Origin: CAUZWH01 sp965224275
Lineage (GTDB): Bacteria; Pseudomonadota; Alphaproteobacteria; SHVV01
Direction of reading: 5' to 3'
DNA length: 64,000 nucleotides
NCBI GenBank assembly: GCA_965224275.1
Contig: CBDCYR010000005.1
Coordinates: forward strand, 186,001 to 250,000
Below, one piece after another: positions 34,156 through 42,351 of this stretch; positions within the stretch are counted from its first letter, which is position 1; the number at the start of each line of letters is the position of its first letter. The translations under genes were made by a program, and so were the position numbers. The notes under the pieces were generated by a model. The model was not told the origin of the DNA and did no database searches. It saw only the letters and a program-made list of their open reading frames with translations.

Positions 34156-35505
34156 TCACGGCAGTGACAAGCCAATTTTCTTAAGCGTGCGGGCTTGGCG
34201 GCGGGCCAGCTTTGACTGCTCGTAATCCGCTATCAGGTCATGAAACATCCGGTGCCAATTGATTTCGGCCTTCAAGTGCAGGAACACGCCGCCGAGCCCG
34301 ATCGCCGCGCGATCCATGAACACGAACTCGCGCGGTGGCGTAACACCGCCAAGCTCGCGTAAGCGTTGGTGGACCTTCTCGGCAACTTCGAGGCCGTAGA
34401 TCCCGTCCGCTTCGAACTCCTGAATGCGTCGCGGCCGATCCTCGAGCAAAGGTGCATAAACGAACTCCGCCCACAGATTGAGCGTGTCGATTACGTCGTG
34501 GGAAAGGTTTTCGAAACCCCAGGTCTCGTACGCATGCACCGCAAGATCGCGATTATCGGTGGTCAACGCGCGATAGAGGTCGATCACACCGCCGACAAAC
34601 TTTGGATCGAAAATACGAATACATCCGAAGTCGAGCAAATTGATGCTGTGGTCCTCGCGCACCGAGTAGTTACCGAGGTGCGGGTCGGCGTGGATGACGC
34701 CGTATTGATAGAACGGCACGTACCAGGCATGGAACAGGTTGTGGGCAATGGTGTTGCGTACCTCGATATCCGCGTCCTTGAATTCGAGCAAAGGACGCCC
34801 CTCCAGCCAGGTCATCGTTAGCAGGCGTCGGGTGGAAAGATCCGGTATCGACTGGGCGACATGGACCTCCGCAACCGACTTGAGCATTTCGCCATACAGC
34901 GCCTGGTGTAGCAGTTCGAGCTCATAATCGAGCTCCTCGCGCAGACGGTCGGCGATCTCTCCATGGATGTTCGATGTTTCGATGCTGCGGTCGTAGCGCT
35001 GGTAGATCGCGAACACCAGCTTGAGTTGGCTGATATCGGCCTCAACGGCCGACGCCATATCCGGATATTGGAGCTTGCACGCAATGTCTTCACCATCGAG
35101 CGTTACCGCCCGATGAACTTGGCCGAGCGATGCGGCCGCGGCCGCTTCCTGCTCGAATGCCTTGAATTTCTTGCGCCACCCCGGTCCAAGTTCCGAAGCC
35201 ATGCGCCGTTTGACGAAGGCCCAGCCCATCGCCGGCGCGTTGGCCTGAAGCTGAGCCAATTCGGCGACGTATTCCCGCGGTAACGCGTCGGGGATCGTCG
35301 ACATGATCTGCGCCACCTTCATCAACGGGCCCTTCAATCCACCGAGCGCCCGGCGCAATTCCTCGGCGTTGCGCTGCTTGTTGGGTTGCCGACGCAACAC
35401 GCGGTCTCCGGCGACGCGCGCAGCCAGGCCGCCGACCGCGGTCGAAACCTGAGCGTAGCGTTTGAGGCGTTGAGAGAGCCGGTCTTGTTCGGGCGGACGC
35501 GCCAT
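34156..35505 (-). CDS. UbiB/ABC1-family atypical kinase
   Basis: A 449-residue ADCK/UbiB-like kinase from ATG 35505. The KxGQ motif is altered to GPLMKVAQIMST. The Ala-rich nucleotide loop is AAAASLGQVHRAV, followed by KLQYP, YGVIHADPHLGNY and INLLDFGC (catalytic and metal Asp). UbiB/COQ8 relatives support ubiquinone biosynthesis or lipid handling; a COQ9 gene is in the same window but not adjacent. The frame upstream of 35505 reads into foldback element A, which forms its 5' leader. Confidence 0.88.
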   Translation of the reverse strand: MARPPEQDRLSQRLKRYAQVSTAVGGLAARVAGDRVLRRQPNKQRNAEELRRALGGLKGPLMKVAQIMSTIPDALPREYVAELAQLQANAPAMGWAFVKRRMASELGPGWRKKFKAFEQEAAAAASLGQVHRAVTLDGEDIACKLQYPDMASAVEADISQLKLVFAIYQRYDRSIETSNIHGEIADRLREELDYELELLHQALYGEMLKSVAEVHVAQSIPDLSTRRLLTMTWLEGRPLLEFKDADIEVRNTIAHNLFHAWYVPFYQYGVIHADPHLGNYSVREDHSINLLDFGCIRIFDPKFVGGVIDLYRALTTDNRDLAVHAYETWGFENLSHDVIDTLNLWAEFVYAPLLEDRPRRIQEFEADGIYGLEVAEKVHQRLRELGGVTPPREFVFMDRAAIGLGGVFLHLKAEINWHRMFHDLIADYEQSKLARRQARTLKKIGLSLP

Positions 35506-35547
35506 TGCTATGCCTGGGCGCCGATGTACGCCCTGGTGCGCCCTGTC

Positions 35548-35802
35548 ATCATTCCGTAGCACGTAGGATCGCTTATCCTGTCTCCTCGGTAGGAGGGTGC
35601 GCGGAAGCGATGCCCCGTTAGACCTTTTGGCATCGGCGAGCGTCCTCGACACCCCGAGAGAGCAGGAGAAGCGACTTTTTGGGTGGCGTTCAGGTGCCCC
35701 CGGACGTCGTCGCGCGGCGCGTGTGATGCGCCGCCATCACGGCGCACCACGCTCTTAGCCGGGAACATCTGAACGCCGTCCTACGTACTGCGGAGTAATG
35801 AT
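35548..35802. repeat. Foldback element copy A (structured, about 255 bp)
   Basis: The ends are inverted repeats (CGTAGCACGTAGGA at 35555-35568 against 35779-35792, 12 of 14 paired). Inside are stems GCTT/AAGC (35571, 35669), CCTG/CAGG (35577, 35663), CTCGG/CCGAG (35585, 35654), CGATGCC/GGCATCG (35608, 35629), GGCGTTCAG/CTGAACGCC (35685, 35769) and CCCGG/CCGGG (35699, 35759). The same stems occur in the same order in the copy at 53333-53615, several with changed but still paired bases. It fills the gap between the M3 peptidase and UbiB-like kinase genes and contains no gene. No CTAG ends are seen on this copy. Confidence 0.8.
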
Positions 35803-35810
35803 AAGGAGCA

Positions 35811-37598
35811 CTAAGTCGTTTCCAATTCATCGATAAAGCCACTGATGACGTTAAGCCCGCGAGCCCAGAAATCAGCAGCCGTTGCATCGAGACCAAACGG
35901 TGCCAATAGTTCGCGGTGGCGCAGCGTGCCGCCGGCGCGCAGCATTTCCAGATACTTGGCTTCGAAGTCCGGCGCGCCATCGAGGTAAACGGCGTAGAGC
36001 GAATTAACCAGACAATCTCCGAACGCATAGGCGTAGACATAAAACGGCGAATGAACGAAATGAGGGATGTAACTCCAGTAGTGTCGATAGCTGTCGTCGA
36101 ATGCAAACGCGGGTCCAAGACTTTCTGCCTGCACGTCGAGCCATATCTCGCCAATCCGCTCCGCGGTTAGCTCCCCCGAACCCCGCTCGTCGTGGACCCG
36201 GCGCTCAAACTCATAAAATGCGATCTGCCGGACCACGGTGTTGATCATATCTTCCACTTTTCCGGCCAGCATCACGCGGCGCAGCCGGGCATCTGACTCA
36301 GCATCCAACAGCGCCCGAAACGTGAGCTGCTCGCCGAACACCGAAGCGGTTTCAGCGAGGGTGAGAGGTGTGTCGGCGAGCAACGCGCCTTGTGGCGCCG
36401 CCAAAATTTGATGCACGCCGTGCCCGAGTTCGTGTGCCAGGGTCATAACGTCGCGCGACTTACCCTGATAGTTCAGCAACAGATAGGGGTGTGCGCTCGG
36501 CACCGTTGAGTGAGCGAAGGCACCCGATACCTTGCCCGGACGAACCGGCGCATCGATCCAAGCGTTTTCGAAGAAGCGGCCGCCAATGTCGGCCAACTCG
36601 TCGGAAAAGGACCGGTAGGCGTTTAAGACCGTGTCGCGTGCGGTGTTCCAATTGATCGCTCGGTCGTCATCGTCAGGAAGCGGTGCGTTACGGTCCCAGT
36701 GGGCCAGCTTTTTCTTGCCCAGCCACCCCGCCTTCAGCTGGTAGTAGCGGTGGGAGAGCTTCGGATAGGCGGCCTGAACCGCGTCGGTCAACGCGTCGAT
36801 CACCTCAGGCTCGATCTGGTTGGACAAATGCCGGGCCGCGTTCGGCGCCGGATAGCCACGCCAGCGGTCCTCGATCTCCTTGTCCTTTGCCAGCGTGTTG
36901 GTGATCAAGGCGAACACGCGCACATTTTCGTCGAACACGCGTCCGATTTCCTCGGCCGCACCGCGGCGTATTGCTTCATCCTTGTCCGACAGCAGGTTGA
37001 GCGCTTCCTGACTGGTAAGCGCTTTGCCGTCAATATCGAAACGGAGCGCCGCGCTGGTCTCATCGAACAACCGCAGCCATGCGCCTCGCCCCGCCACCTC
37101 TTTGTCGTGCAACAGGCGCTCGAGCTCATCGGAGAGCTCATAATCGCGAAATAGCCTGGTGTTGCGGATCCAAGAGGCATAGCGCGAAGCGGCGGCGTCC
37201 TCCAGCATCGGCGCGAGATCTGCGTCTTCAATCCGATTCAGTTCGAGCGTGAAAAACAACAAGTCGGCACTGATGTCGTTGAGCTTCTCGCGGGTGTTCT
37301 GGGAAAACTGGCCAACCGAGGTATCGGTCATATCGGTCGCGTAGAGCAACTGCGCAAAGCTGCCAATTCGCCACAGCCGCTCCTGGATCGCCTCGTATTC
37401 GATGATCGCCGATCCAAATGTCGCCGGCGCCAAGTCGGCGACGCCACCTTCAAACCGTTTTTTGAAGGCCGCAACATCGTCGGACAGACGATCAAATTCG
37501 CTTGCTATCTCCGTAGAGTCCGGGCCGCTGTAAAGGTCCGTAAGATCCCATTCGGGCAACGGGCCGAGATCGGGCTTGGTGACTGCGGCTTGCGACAT
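35811..37598 (-). CDS. M3 family oligoendopeptidase
   Basis: A 595-residue zinc metallopeptidase of the PepF/M3 group that degrades short peptides in the cytoplasm. ATG 37598 follows GGAGGAAGG. The zinc site is TLAHELGHGVHQILA (HExxH), with the third ligand expected in LTLAETASVFGEQL. The C-terminal segment AFDDSYRHYWSYIPHFVHSPFYVYAYAFGDCLV is typical of the clade. It ends 8 bp before foldback element A, with the UbiB-like gene beyond on the same strand. Confidence 0.93.
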   Translation of the reverse strand: MSQAAVTKPDLGPLPEWDLTDLYSGPDSTEIASEFDRLSDDVAAFKKRFEGGVADLAPATFGSAIIEYEAIQERLWRIGSFAQLLYATDMTDTSVGQFSQNTREKLNDISADLLFFTLELNRIEDADLAPMLEDAAASRYASWIRNTRLFRDYELSDELERLLHDKEVAGRGAWLRLFDETSAALRFDIDGKALTSQEALNLLSDKDEAIRRGAAEEIGRVFDENVRVFALITNTLAKDKEIEDRWRGYPAPNAARHLSNQIEPEVIDALTDAVQAAYPKLSHRYYQLKAGWLGKKKLAHWDRNAPLPDDDDRAINWNTARDTVLNAYRSFSDELADIGGRFFENAWIDAPVRPGKVSGAFAHSTVPSAHPYLLLNYQGKSRDVMTLAHELGHGVHQILAAPQGALLADTPLTLAETASVFGEQLTFRALLDAESDARLRRVMLAGKVEDMINTVVRQIAFYEFERRVHDERGSGELTAERIGEIWLDVQAESLGPAFAFDDSYRHYWSYIPHFVHSPFYVYAYAFGDCLVNSLYAVYLDGAPDFEAKYLEMLRAGGTLRHRELLAPFGLDATAADFWARGLNVISGFIDELETT

Positions 37599-37743
37599 TG
37601 GGCCTTCCTCCAGGTGTCCGACGGATATAGGTGATTTAGAGCTCATGGCCAAGCCGCCAAAAGAGGGTAGCGCAGCAAATGGCCAAACCCGGCTACACTA
37701 GAGCGCCAAGCATCGAAGTGCGATCCGAGCCCGTGCCAAGACC

Positions 37744-38226
37744 ATGAGCAACAGCCACCCCTCCCCCGCATCACCCTACCCTGCCATGGCCCAACGTTTT
37801 GCTTCCGTGGTCCCGCACGTTGCGGCGATGGGTATCGAGGTCGTTGCTGCATCGCTAGCAAAAACCACCCTTAAACTGCCCTGGCAGGCCAAACTGGTCG
37901 GTAACCAGGATGAAGGATTTCTCCATGGCGGCGTGATCACGACGCTGATCGATTCGGCGAGTGGCCTGGCGGTGTTCTTGGCGCTTGAGAAACCACCCTC
38001 GATCGCCACCCTGGATTTGCGGATCGACTATTTGCGCCCCACAAACCTGCACGAAGCGGTGATCGCAGAGGCCGAATGCTATCGCTTAACCCGCAACATC
38101 GCGTTTGTACGCGCGCGCGCCCATCACGGCGATCTCGAAAAGCTTATCGCCAATAGCGCGTCTACGTTCATGTTGGGATCCCCCGGGCGCCCCCTGGCCC
38201 GAGATCGTGCAGCAGATCCGTCATGA
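37744..38226 (+). CDS. PaaI-family hotdog thioesterase (first of a pair)
   Basis: A 160-residue hotdog-fold protein with the family's DEGFLHGGVITTLIDSASGLAVFLAL, in which HGG and the following helix carry the active site, and LDLRIDYLRPT. Probably an acyl-CoA or aryl-CoA thioesterase. Its TGA overlaps the ATG of the next thioesterase gene (ATGA), so the two are translationally coupled and may form a heteromer. Confidence 0.88.
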   Translation: MSNSHPSPASPYPAMAQRFASVVPHVAAMGIEVVAASLAKTTLKLPWQAKLVGNQDEGFLHGGVITTLIDSASGLAVFLALEKPPSIATLDLRIDYLRPTNLHEAVIAEAECYRLTRNIAFVRARAHHGDLEKLIANSASTFMLGSPGRPLARDRAADPS

Positions 38227-38669
38227 GCACATTGAGCGCCATCATCGACCAAGCCCGACGCGCCAACGATCCCAATCGGATCCTTCAGGCAACACCCTAT
38301 GCTGAGTTCCTGGGGATCTCGATCGACGTCGTTGACGGCGGCTACGCATGCCATTTGGCATTCCGCCACGACCATATCGGCAATCCCCTGCTACCGGCGC
38401 TGCACGGCGGCGTCACCGGCGCCCTGTTGGAAAGCGCCGCGATATTTCACCTCGTGTGGGACTTGAACTCGACGAGCATCCCCAAGACGATCAACATGTC
38501 GATCGACTACTTGCGGCCCGGCCGACCGGTCGACACCTACGCCAGCGGGGTCGTAACCAAGCAGGGTCGGCGGGTCTCAAACGTACGAGTGGAGGCTTGG
38601 CAGGAAGCGCGCGACAAACCCGTCGCCGCCGCCCACGGCCACTTTCTGCTGGTCTCTGATGCGGATTGA
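38223..38669 (+). CDS. PaaI-family hotdog thioesterase (second of a pair)
   Basis: A 148-residue hotdog protein with NPLLPALHGGVTGALLESAAIFHLVWDL and INMSIDYLRPGRPVDTYASGVV. It differs clearly from the upstream copy, so this is an old duplication rather than a recent one. It overlaps its neighbour by 4 bp; an SDR gene follows 46 bp downstream on the same strand. Substrate unknown. Confidence 0.88.
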   Translation: MSTLSAIIDQARRANDPNRILQATPYAEFLGISIDVVDGGYACHLAFRHDHIGNPLLPALHGGVTGALLESAAIFHLVWDLNSTSIPKTINMSIDYLRPGRPVDTYASGVVTKQGRRVSNVRVEAWQEARDKPVAAAHGHFLLVSDAD

Positions 38670-38715
38670 ACAATGTTCATAACGCCAAACAATTCAAACC
38701 AGGGAGTGTTGCCGG

Positions 38716-39405
38716 ATGGCTGATCAGGAAAGCGTGGTTATCGTTGGAGTCGGGCCTGGATTGGGTGCTTCATTGGGGCGCCGGTTTGCGAAAGCGGGCT
38801 ATGCCGTCGCGTTGGCAAGTCGAACGCTCGACAAGGTCGAAGCGATAGCGACGGAAATCCGCGACCAAGGCGGCAGCGCCCACGCATTTGCCATCGATGC
38901 AATCGATGAAGCATCGGTCACCGATTTAGTTGCGCGCACGGACGCTGATTTGGGTCCGCTGGCAGTTGCGATCTACAACGCCAGCGGCCGCGTCCGAAAA
39001 AGCGTCGTCGACATGGAAGCCGACGAATTCGTGGAGGCCTGGCAACGGTCGTGCCACGGCGGTTTCCTGCTGGGACGCGAGGCCGCGCGCCGCATGATCA
39101 AACGGGGCCAAGGGTCGATCCTGTTCACCGGCGCGACCGCGTCGGTTAAGGCGTTCGCGAAGTCGGCCGGATTCGCGGTGGGCAAGTATGGCCTTCGTGC
39201 ACTAGCGGAATCGATGGCACGTGACCTACATCCGCAGGGTGTCCACGTCGGTCATTTCGTTATTGACGGCGGGATTGGCGTCGACAAGGGCGAAGCACGC
39301 CTCGATCCTGACGGAATCGCCGAGACCTACTACCAATTCCACACTCAGCCCAAAAGCATCTGGGCCTGGGAGATTGAACTCAGGCCTTGGGTCGAGAGTT
39401 TCTAG
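38716..39405 (+). CDS. SDR family oxidoreductase lacking the catalytic tyrosine
   Basis: A 229-residue short-chain dehydrogenase/reductase with nucleotide motif VGVGPGLGASLGRRFA and IYNASG. The usual YxxxK is FAVGK in SAGFAVGKYGLRALAESMARDL, so the proton-donating tyrosine is phenylalanine. I recall a subgroup with exactly this SGFAVGK motif, so the change may be normal there. Activity is uncertain. Located behind the thioesterase pair. Confidence 0.85.
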   Translation: MADQESVVIVGVGPGLGASLGRRFAKAGYAVALASRTLDKVEAIATEIRDQGGSAHAFAIDAIDEASVTDLVARTDADLGPLAVAIYNASGRVRKSVVDMEADEFVEAWQRSCHGGFLLGREAARRMIKRGQGSILFTGATASVKAFAKSAGFAVGKYGLRALAESMARDLHPQGVHVGHFVIDGGIGVDKGEARLDPDGIAETYYQFHTQPKSIWAWEIELRPWVESF

Positions 39406-39446
39406 CCCTCAACGTCACAAGAGGGGCACAAAAGTGAGGCACTGCG

Positions 39447-39830
39447 ATGTCCCGCATCGACAAACGGTTTCTTTACGTTGCCATCGTCTACGGGATCGCC
39501 GCGATGATTATCGGCGTGTGGTTGGGCATAACAGAAAATCTAGAGCTCAGACCGCTGCACGCTCACCTCGGCCTGTTGGGGTGGGTGTCCCTCGCCATTT
39601 TCGGCCTCGCCTACCGGGTTTGTCCGGCGGCCGCGGCCGCTCCCTATGCGAGCCTGCATTTCTGGATCGCAAGCATCGGGACGTTGATCTTCGCCATCGG
39701 TGTCTACACGGTGACGACGGGCGGTCACCACATCGTTATCACGATCGGCTCGATCTTAATGATCCTGTCGATGTTCGTATTTCTCGTGAACCTGATCAGA
39801 GCAACCGACGCAGGTGACAGTCCCTCATAA
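39447..39830 (+). CDS. Small membrane protein resembling heme-copper oxidase subunit I helices
   Basis: A 127-residue protein with four predicted membrane helices. LRPLHAHLGLLGWVSLAIFGLAYRV after the first helix is like the HxH...GW stretch of cbb3/NorB-type subunit I N-termini, where histidines bind heme; a further GGHH lies before helix 4. I would call it a stand-alone heme-binding membrane protein of unknown role. The family is not certain. Confidence 0.65.
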   Translation: MSRIDKRFLYVAIVYGIAAMIIGVWLGITENLELRPLHAHLGLLGWVSLAIFGLAYRVCPAAAAAPYASLHFWIASIGTLIFAIGVYTVTTGGHHIVITIGSILMILSMFVFLVNLIRATDAGDSPS

Positions 39831-39862
39831 GTCCGGTTTCGCACAGCAGGCGATGCCCGACT

Positions 39863-40171
39863 TCAATGTTTGTGGGGACCGTCGGGATTTTGTTCCTTGA
39901 ACTTTTCCCTCTGTTCCGGCGTCGTCTCGGTCTGGTGTTTGGCCTTCCACTCCGCATAAGGCATGCCATAGAGGAGCTCGCGAGCGTCATCATAGGAGAC
40001 GTTCTCACCATGCTCCTCGGCCGCGGCCACGTACCATTTGGACAAGCAATTGCGGCAAAATCCTGCCAGATTCATCAAGTCGATGTTCTGCACATCGGTT
40101 CGCTCACGCAAGTGCTCGACCAACGTGCGAAATGCCGCAGCTTCAAGTTCGGTGCGTTTTGATTGATCCAT
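39863..40171 (-). CDS. DUF1244 family protein
   Basis: A 102-residue protein with FRTLVEHLRERTDVQNIDLMNLAGFCRNCLSKWY and DARELLYGMPYAEWKAKHQ, both highly typical of DUF1244. CRNC may bind a metal. Its C-terminal tail is charged and ends in HKH. It lies on the same strand as, and downstream of, the N-formylglutamate amidohydrolase, separated by a strong hairpin. Confidence 0.9.
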   Translation of the reverse strand: MDQSKRTELEAAAFRTLVEHLRERTDVQNIDLMNLAGFCRNCLSKWYVAAAEEHGENVSYDDARELLYGMPYAEWKAKHQTETTPEQREKFKEQNPDGPHKH

Positions 40172-40280
40172 TTGTAATCCCCGGTCGCTTCATTGGAAAC
40201 AATGGTAGTCGCTGGCGACGAAATTGCCACTAATCCTGTCCGTGTTCGCCAATGCTCGGCCAAAGGTCGGCCAAGGGCCC

Positions 40281-40311
40281 GCCTACTCTCGGCCGAGGGC
40301 CGAGAGTAGGC
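40281..40311. terminator. 14-bp perfect hairpin with repeated arm
   Basis: Bases 40281-40294 pair perfectly with 40298-40311 around GAG. The right arm's 11-mer CCGAGAGTAGG (40300-40310) recurs immediately at 40311-40321. It lies just after the stop of the amidohydrolase gene (minus strand) and probably terminates or attenuates it before DUF1244. No U-tract is obvious. Confidence 0.65.
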
Positions 40312-40330
40312 CGAGAGTAGGCCGAGCTCG

Positions 40331-41146
40331 CTACTCGTAACGCATCGCTCGGTAGAGATCGTCGTCATCAAGGGCGTGGCGCAGCGCATCTGCAACAATA
40401 CGCGCCCAGGTTTCAACGCCGCGCGGTGTGTCGATCAGGTCCTGTCGAATTTCCAGCGACGCATGCGGGCGGCCATCGGCTTCGCCATGGATCTGCAGCG
40501 AGTAGCTCTTCGGATCGCTGCCGGTGTAGGGCTCGTTATCGCCAACCTCGATCGCCCGGTTTTCACGCAGCGAGCGCAGCAGTCGCGTCGCCAAGCGTGG
40601 GTCTCGGTCTGACAGAACGCCGACATGCCACGGCCGTTCAAACCCGTCCATCACCGGCGTGAAACTGTGTATCGGAATGATGGCAGGCACGACCCCACGC
40701 TCGGTGAACCTGTGGATCACCGCATCGATAGCCCGATGATACGGTTCCAAATAACGCGCTCGACGAAATTGCGCTTCGGCTTGGTCGACGTTCTGGTTAC
40801 CCGGGATCAACACGCCATCGCTGATGCGGATAATTGAAGTTGGGTCTTCAGGTGGCCGGTTGTAGTCGATCACCAGCCGTGAAATACAGCCAACAACCCC
40901 TGGCGCATCCAGAAGCTCAACCAGCCGTCGGGTAACGTCGCCGGCACCGATGTCCCAAGCGATGTGACGGTGCAGCGTTGCATCGTCGAGCCCGAGCCCC
41001 TGATAACGATCGGGCACCTGTCGGCTGGCGTGGTCGCAAACCAGCAGAAATTTCGCATCGCTCTCGAGGTTGAGCACCTCAAAAGCGTCGACTTCCGCAT
41101 CGTTTGCAAGATCAGTCGCAGCTTCCAGCGAGGGTCTATCGTTCAT
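40331..41146 (-). CDS. N-formylglutamate amidohydrolase family protein
   Basis: A 271-residue protein of the N-formylglutamate amidohydrolase (HutG-type) family, which releases formate and glutamate at the end of one histidine-degradation route. FLLVCDHASRQVPDRYQGLGLDD, HIAWDIGAGDVTRRL, ISRLVIDYNRPPED and IIPIHSFTPVMDG are typical; the metal ligands should be in CDHAS and IPIHSFTP. ATG 41146 is chosen over an upstream opening. A second, differently diverged family member is at 62985. Confidence 0.88.
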   Translation of the reverse strand: MNDRPSLEAATDLANDAEVDAFEVLNLESDAKFLLVCDHASRQVPDRYQGLGLDDATLHRHIAWDIGAGDVTRRLVELLDAPGVVGCISRLVIDYNRPPEDPTSIIRISDGVLIPGNQNVDQAEAQFRRARYLEPYHRAIDAVIHRFTERGVVPAIIPIHSFTPVMDGFERPWHVGVLSDRDPRLATRLLRSLRENRAIEVGDNEPYTGSDPKSYSLQIHGEADGRPHASLEIRQDLIDTPRGVETWARIVADALRHALDDDDLYRAMRYE

Positions 41147-41284
41147 GGCGGCGCGACTATAGCGTACTGGGTGCTTCGCCAATCCAGCGATTTAGACCTT
41201 TGTCAGCACCCCGCTTGGTTAGCCGCAGCACGTACCCTATAACCGCGCGGTGATCGCCTCTCAACCCAATGGCGTCGGCACGTC

Positions 41285-42244
41285 GTGAAACCGACACCGC
41301 TCGAATTTGCGTCCAAGTTCGCGTTGCCGGCGCTGATAGCTGGTGCGATTGGCATCTCGTTCTCGCCGATTTTCGCTCGCATCAGTGAACTTGGCCCTAC
41401 GGCAACGGCGTTTCACCGAGTTCTTTTAGCGGCGCCGGTGTTGTGGGCATTCCTGGCCTATACCGACCGGCACGTGAAACCAGCGTCGTCGTTCCCTGAA
41501 CCATTATCCGGGCCGCGCGGCCTCAATCGGCGCGAGTTCTGGCTGCTCGTTTTCGCGGGTGTCGCCTTCGCTGGCGATCTCGGCTTTTGGCACTGGTCAA
41601 TCAAACTCACATCGGTCGCCAACTCAACACTACTTGCCAATTTGACGCCCATTTTTGTGACGCTGACCGCGTGGTTGATGTTCCGCGAGCGGGTCAGCGG
41701 CCTTTTTCTAATCGCTCTCGTGTTGGCACTTGGTGGCGTTACCGTGATGGTCCGGGCGAGTTTCGCAATCGATAGCGCACACGTTTGGGGCGACGTGCTG
41801 GGGATCATCACCGCTGTTTTCTACGCCGCCTATCTAATGTCGGTTAAGCTGCTCCGCGAAACTCTATCGACCTTGCGGATTATGGCGTGGTCAACCGCGA
41901 TTACCGCAATTTGCCTGTTTCCAATTGCGATCATATCCGGCAACGAACTGATCGCCGTGACTTGGGCTGGCTGGGCGGTCCTGATCGGCATCGCCTGGTT
42001 TTCGCACATCGGCGGGCAGGGGTTGATCGCATTTGCATTGGCGCATCTGCCGGCAGCGTTTTCATCGGTCGCACTCTTGGTTCAGCCAGTCGCCGCGGCG
42101 TTGCTGGCTTGGGTCATCCTCGGCGAGGCTTTGGGAACGCTGCAAGTGCTCGGCGGCGTTGTGGTTATTTTCGCCATCGCCCTGGCGCACCGCGCGACCC
42201 GTGACGCAGACACCGGCCCAGACGTTGATGCAGCCCGCCAGTAG
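41285..42244 (+). CDS. DMT superfamily (EamA) transporter
   Basis: A 319-residue inner-membrane protein with ten predicted helices in two EamA repeats (GAIGISFSPIFARISELGPTA... and ...LAHLPAAFSSVALLVQPVAAALLAWVILGEALG). GTG start at 41285. The family moves amino acids, nucleosides or other metabolites; substrate unknown. It is followed on the same strand by an MFS gene. Confidence 0.88.
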   Translation: MKPTPLEFASKFALPALIAGAIGISFSPIFARISELGPTATAFHRVLLAAPVLWAFLAYTDRHVKPASSFPEPLSGPRGLNRREFWLLVFAGVAFAGDLGFWHWSIKLTSVANSTLLANLTPIFVTLTAWLMFRERVSGLFLIALVLALGGVTVMVRASFAIDSAHVWGDVLGIITAVFYAAYLMSVKLLRETLSTLRIMAWSTAITAICLFPIAIISGNELIAVTWAGWAVLIGIAWFSHIGGQGLIAFALAHLPAAFSSVALLVQPVAAALLAWVILGEALGTLQVLGGVVVIFAIALAHRATRDADTGPDVDAARQ

Positions 42245-42351
42245 CCGGGTCGTTGAGACAGCAGCGGACCGGGCGTATGCTGCGAGAGCTGCGCGTTTCA
42301 CGACGGCGGTGACCTCGCGACCCCCTGCGGTATTCCAACACGGACTCGGCG

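Noticed and set aside
35508..35768. Minus-strand frame of 86 codons and the upstream extension of the UbiB-like gene
   Set aside because: Both read through foldback element A, whose conserved structure explains the sequence better than coding.
39197..39215. CTAGCGGAAT inside the SDR gene as another foldback tip
   Set aside because: Only the first bases match; the palindromic second half is missing and it is in-frame coding sequence.
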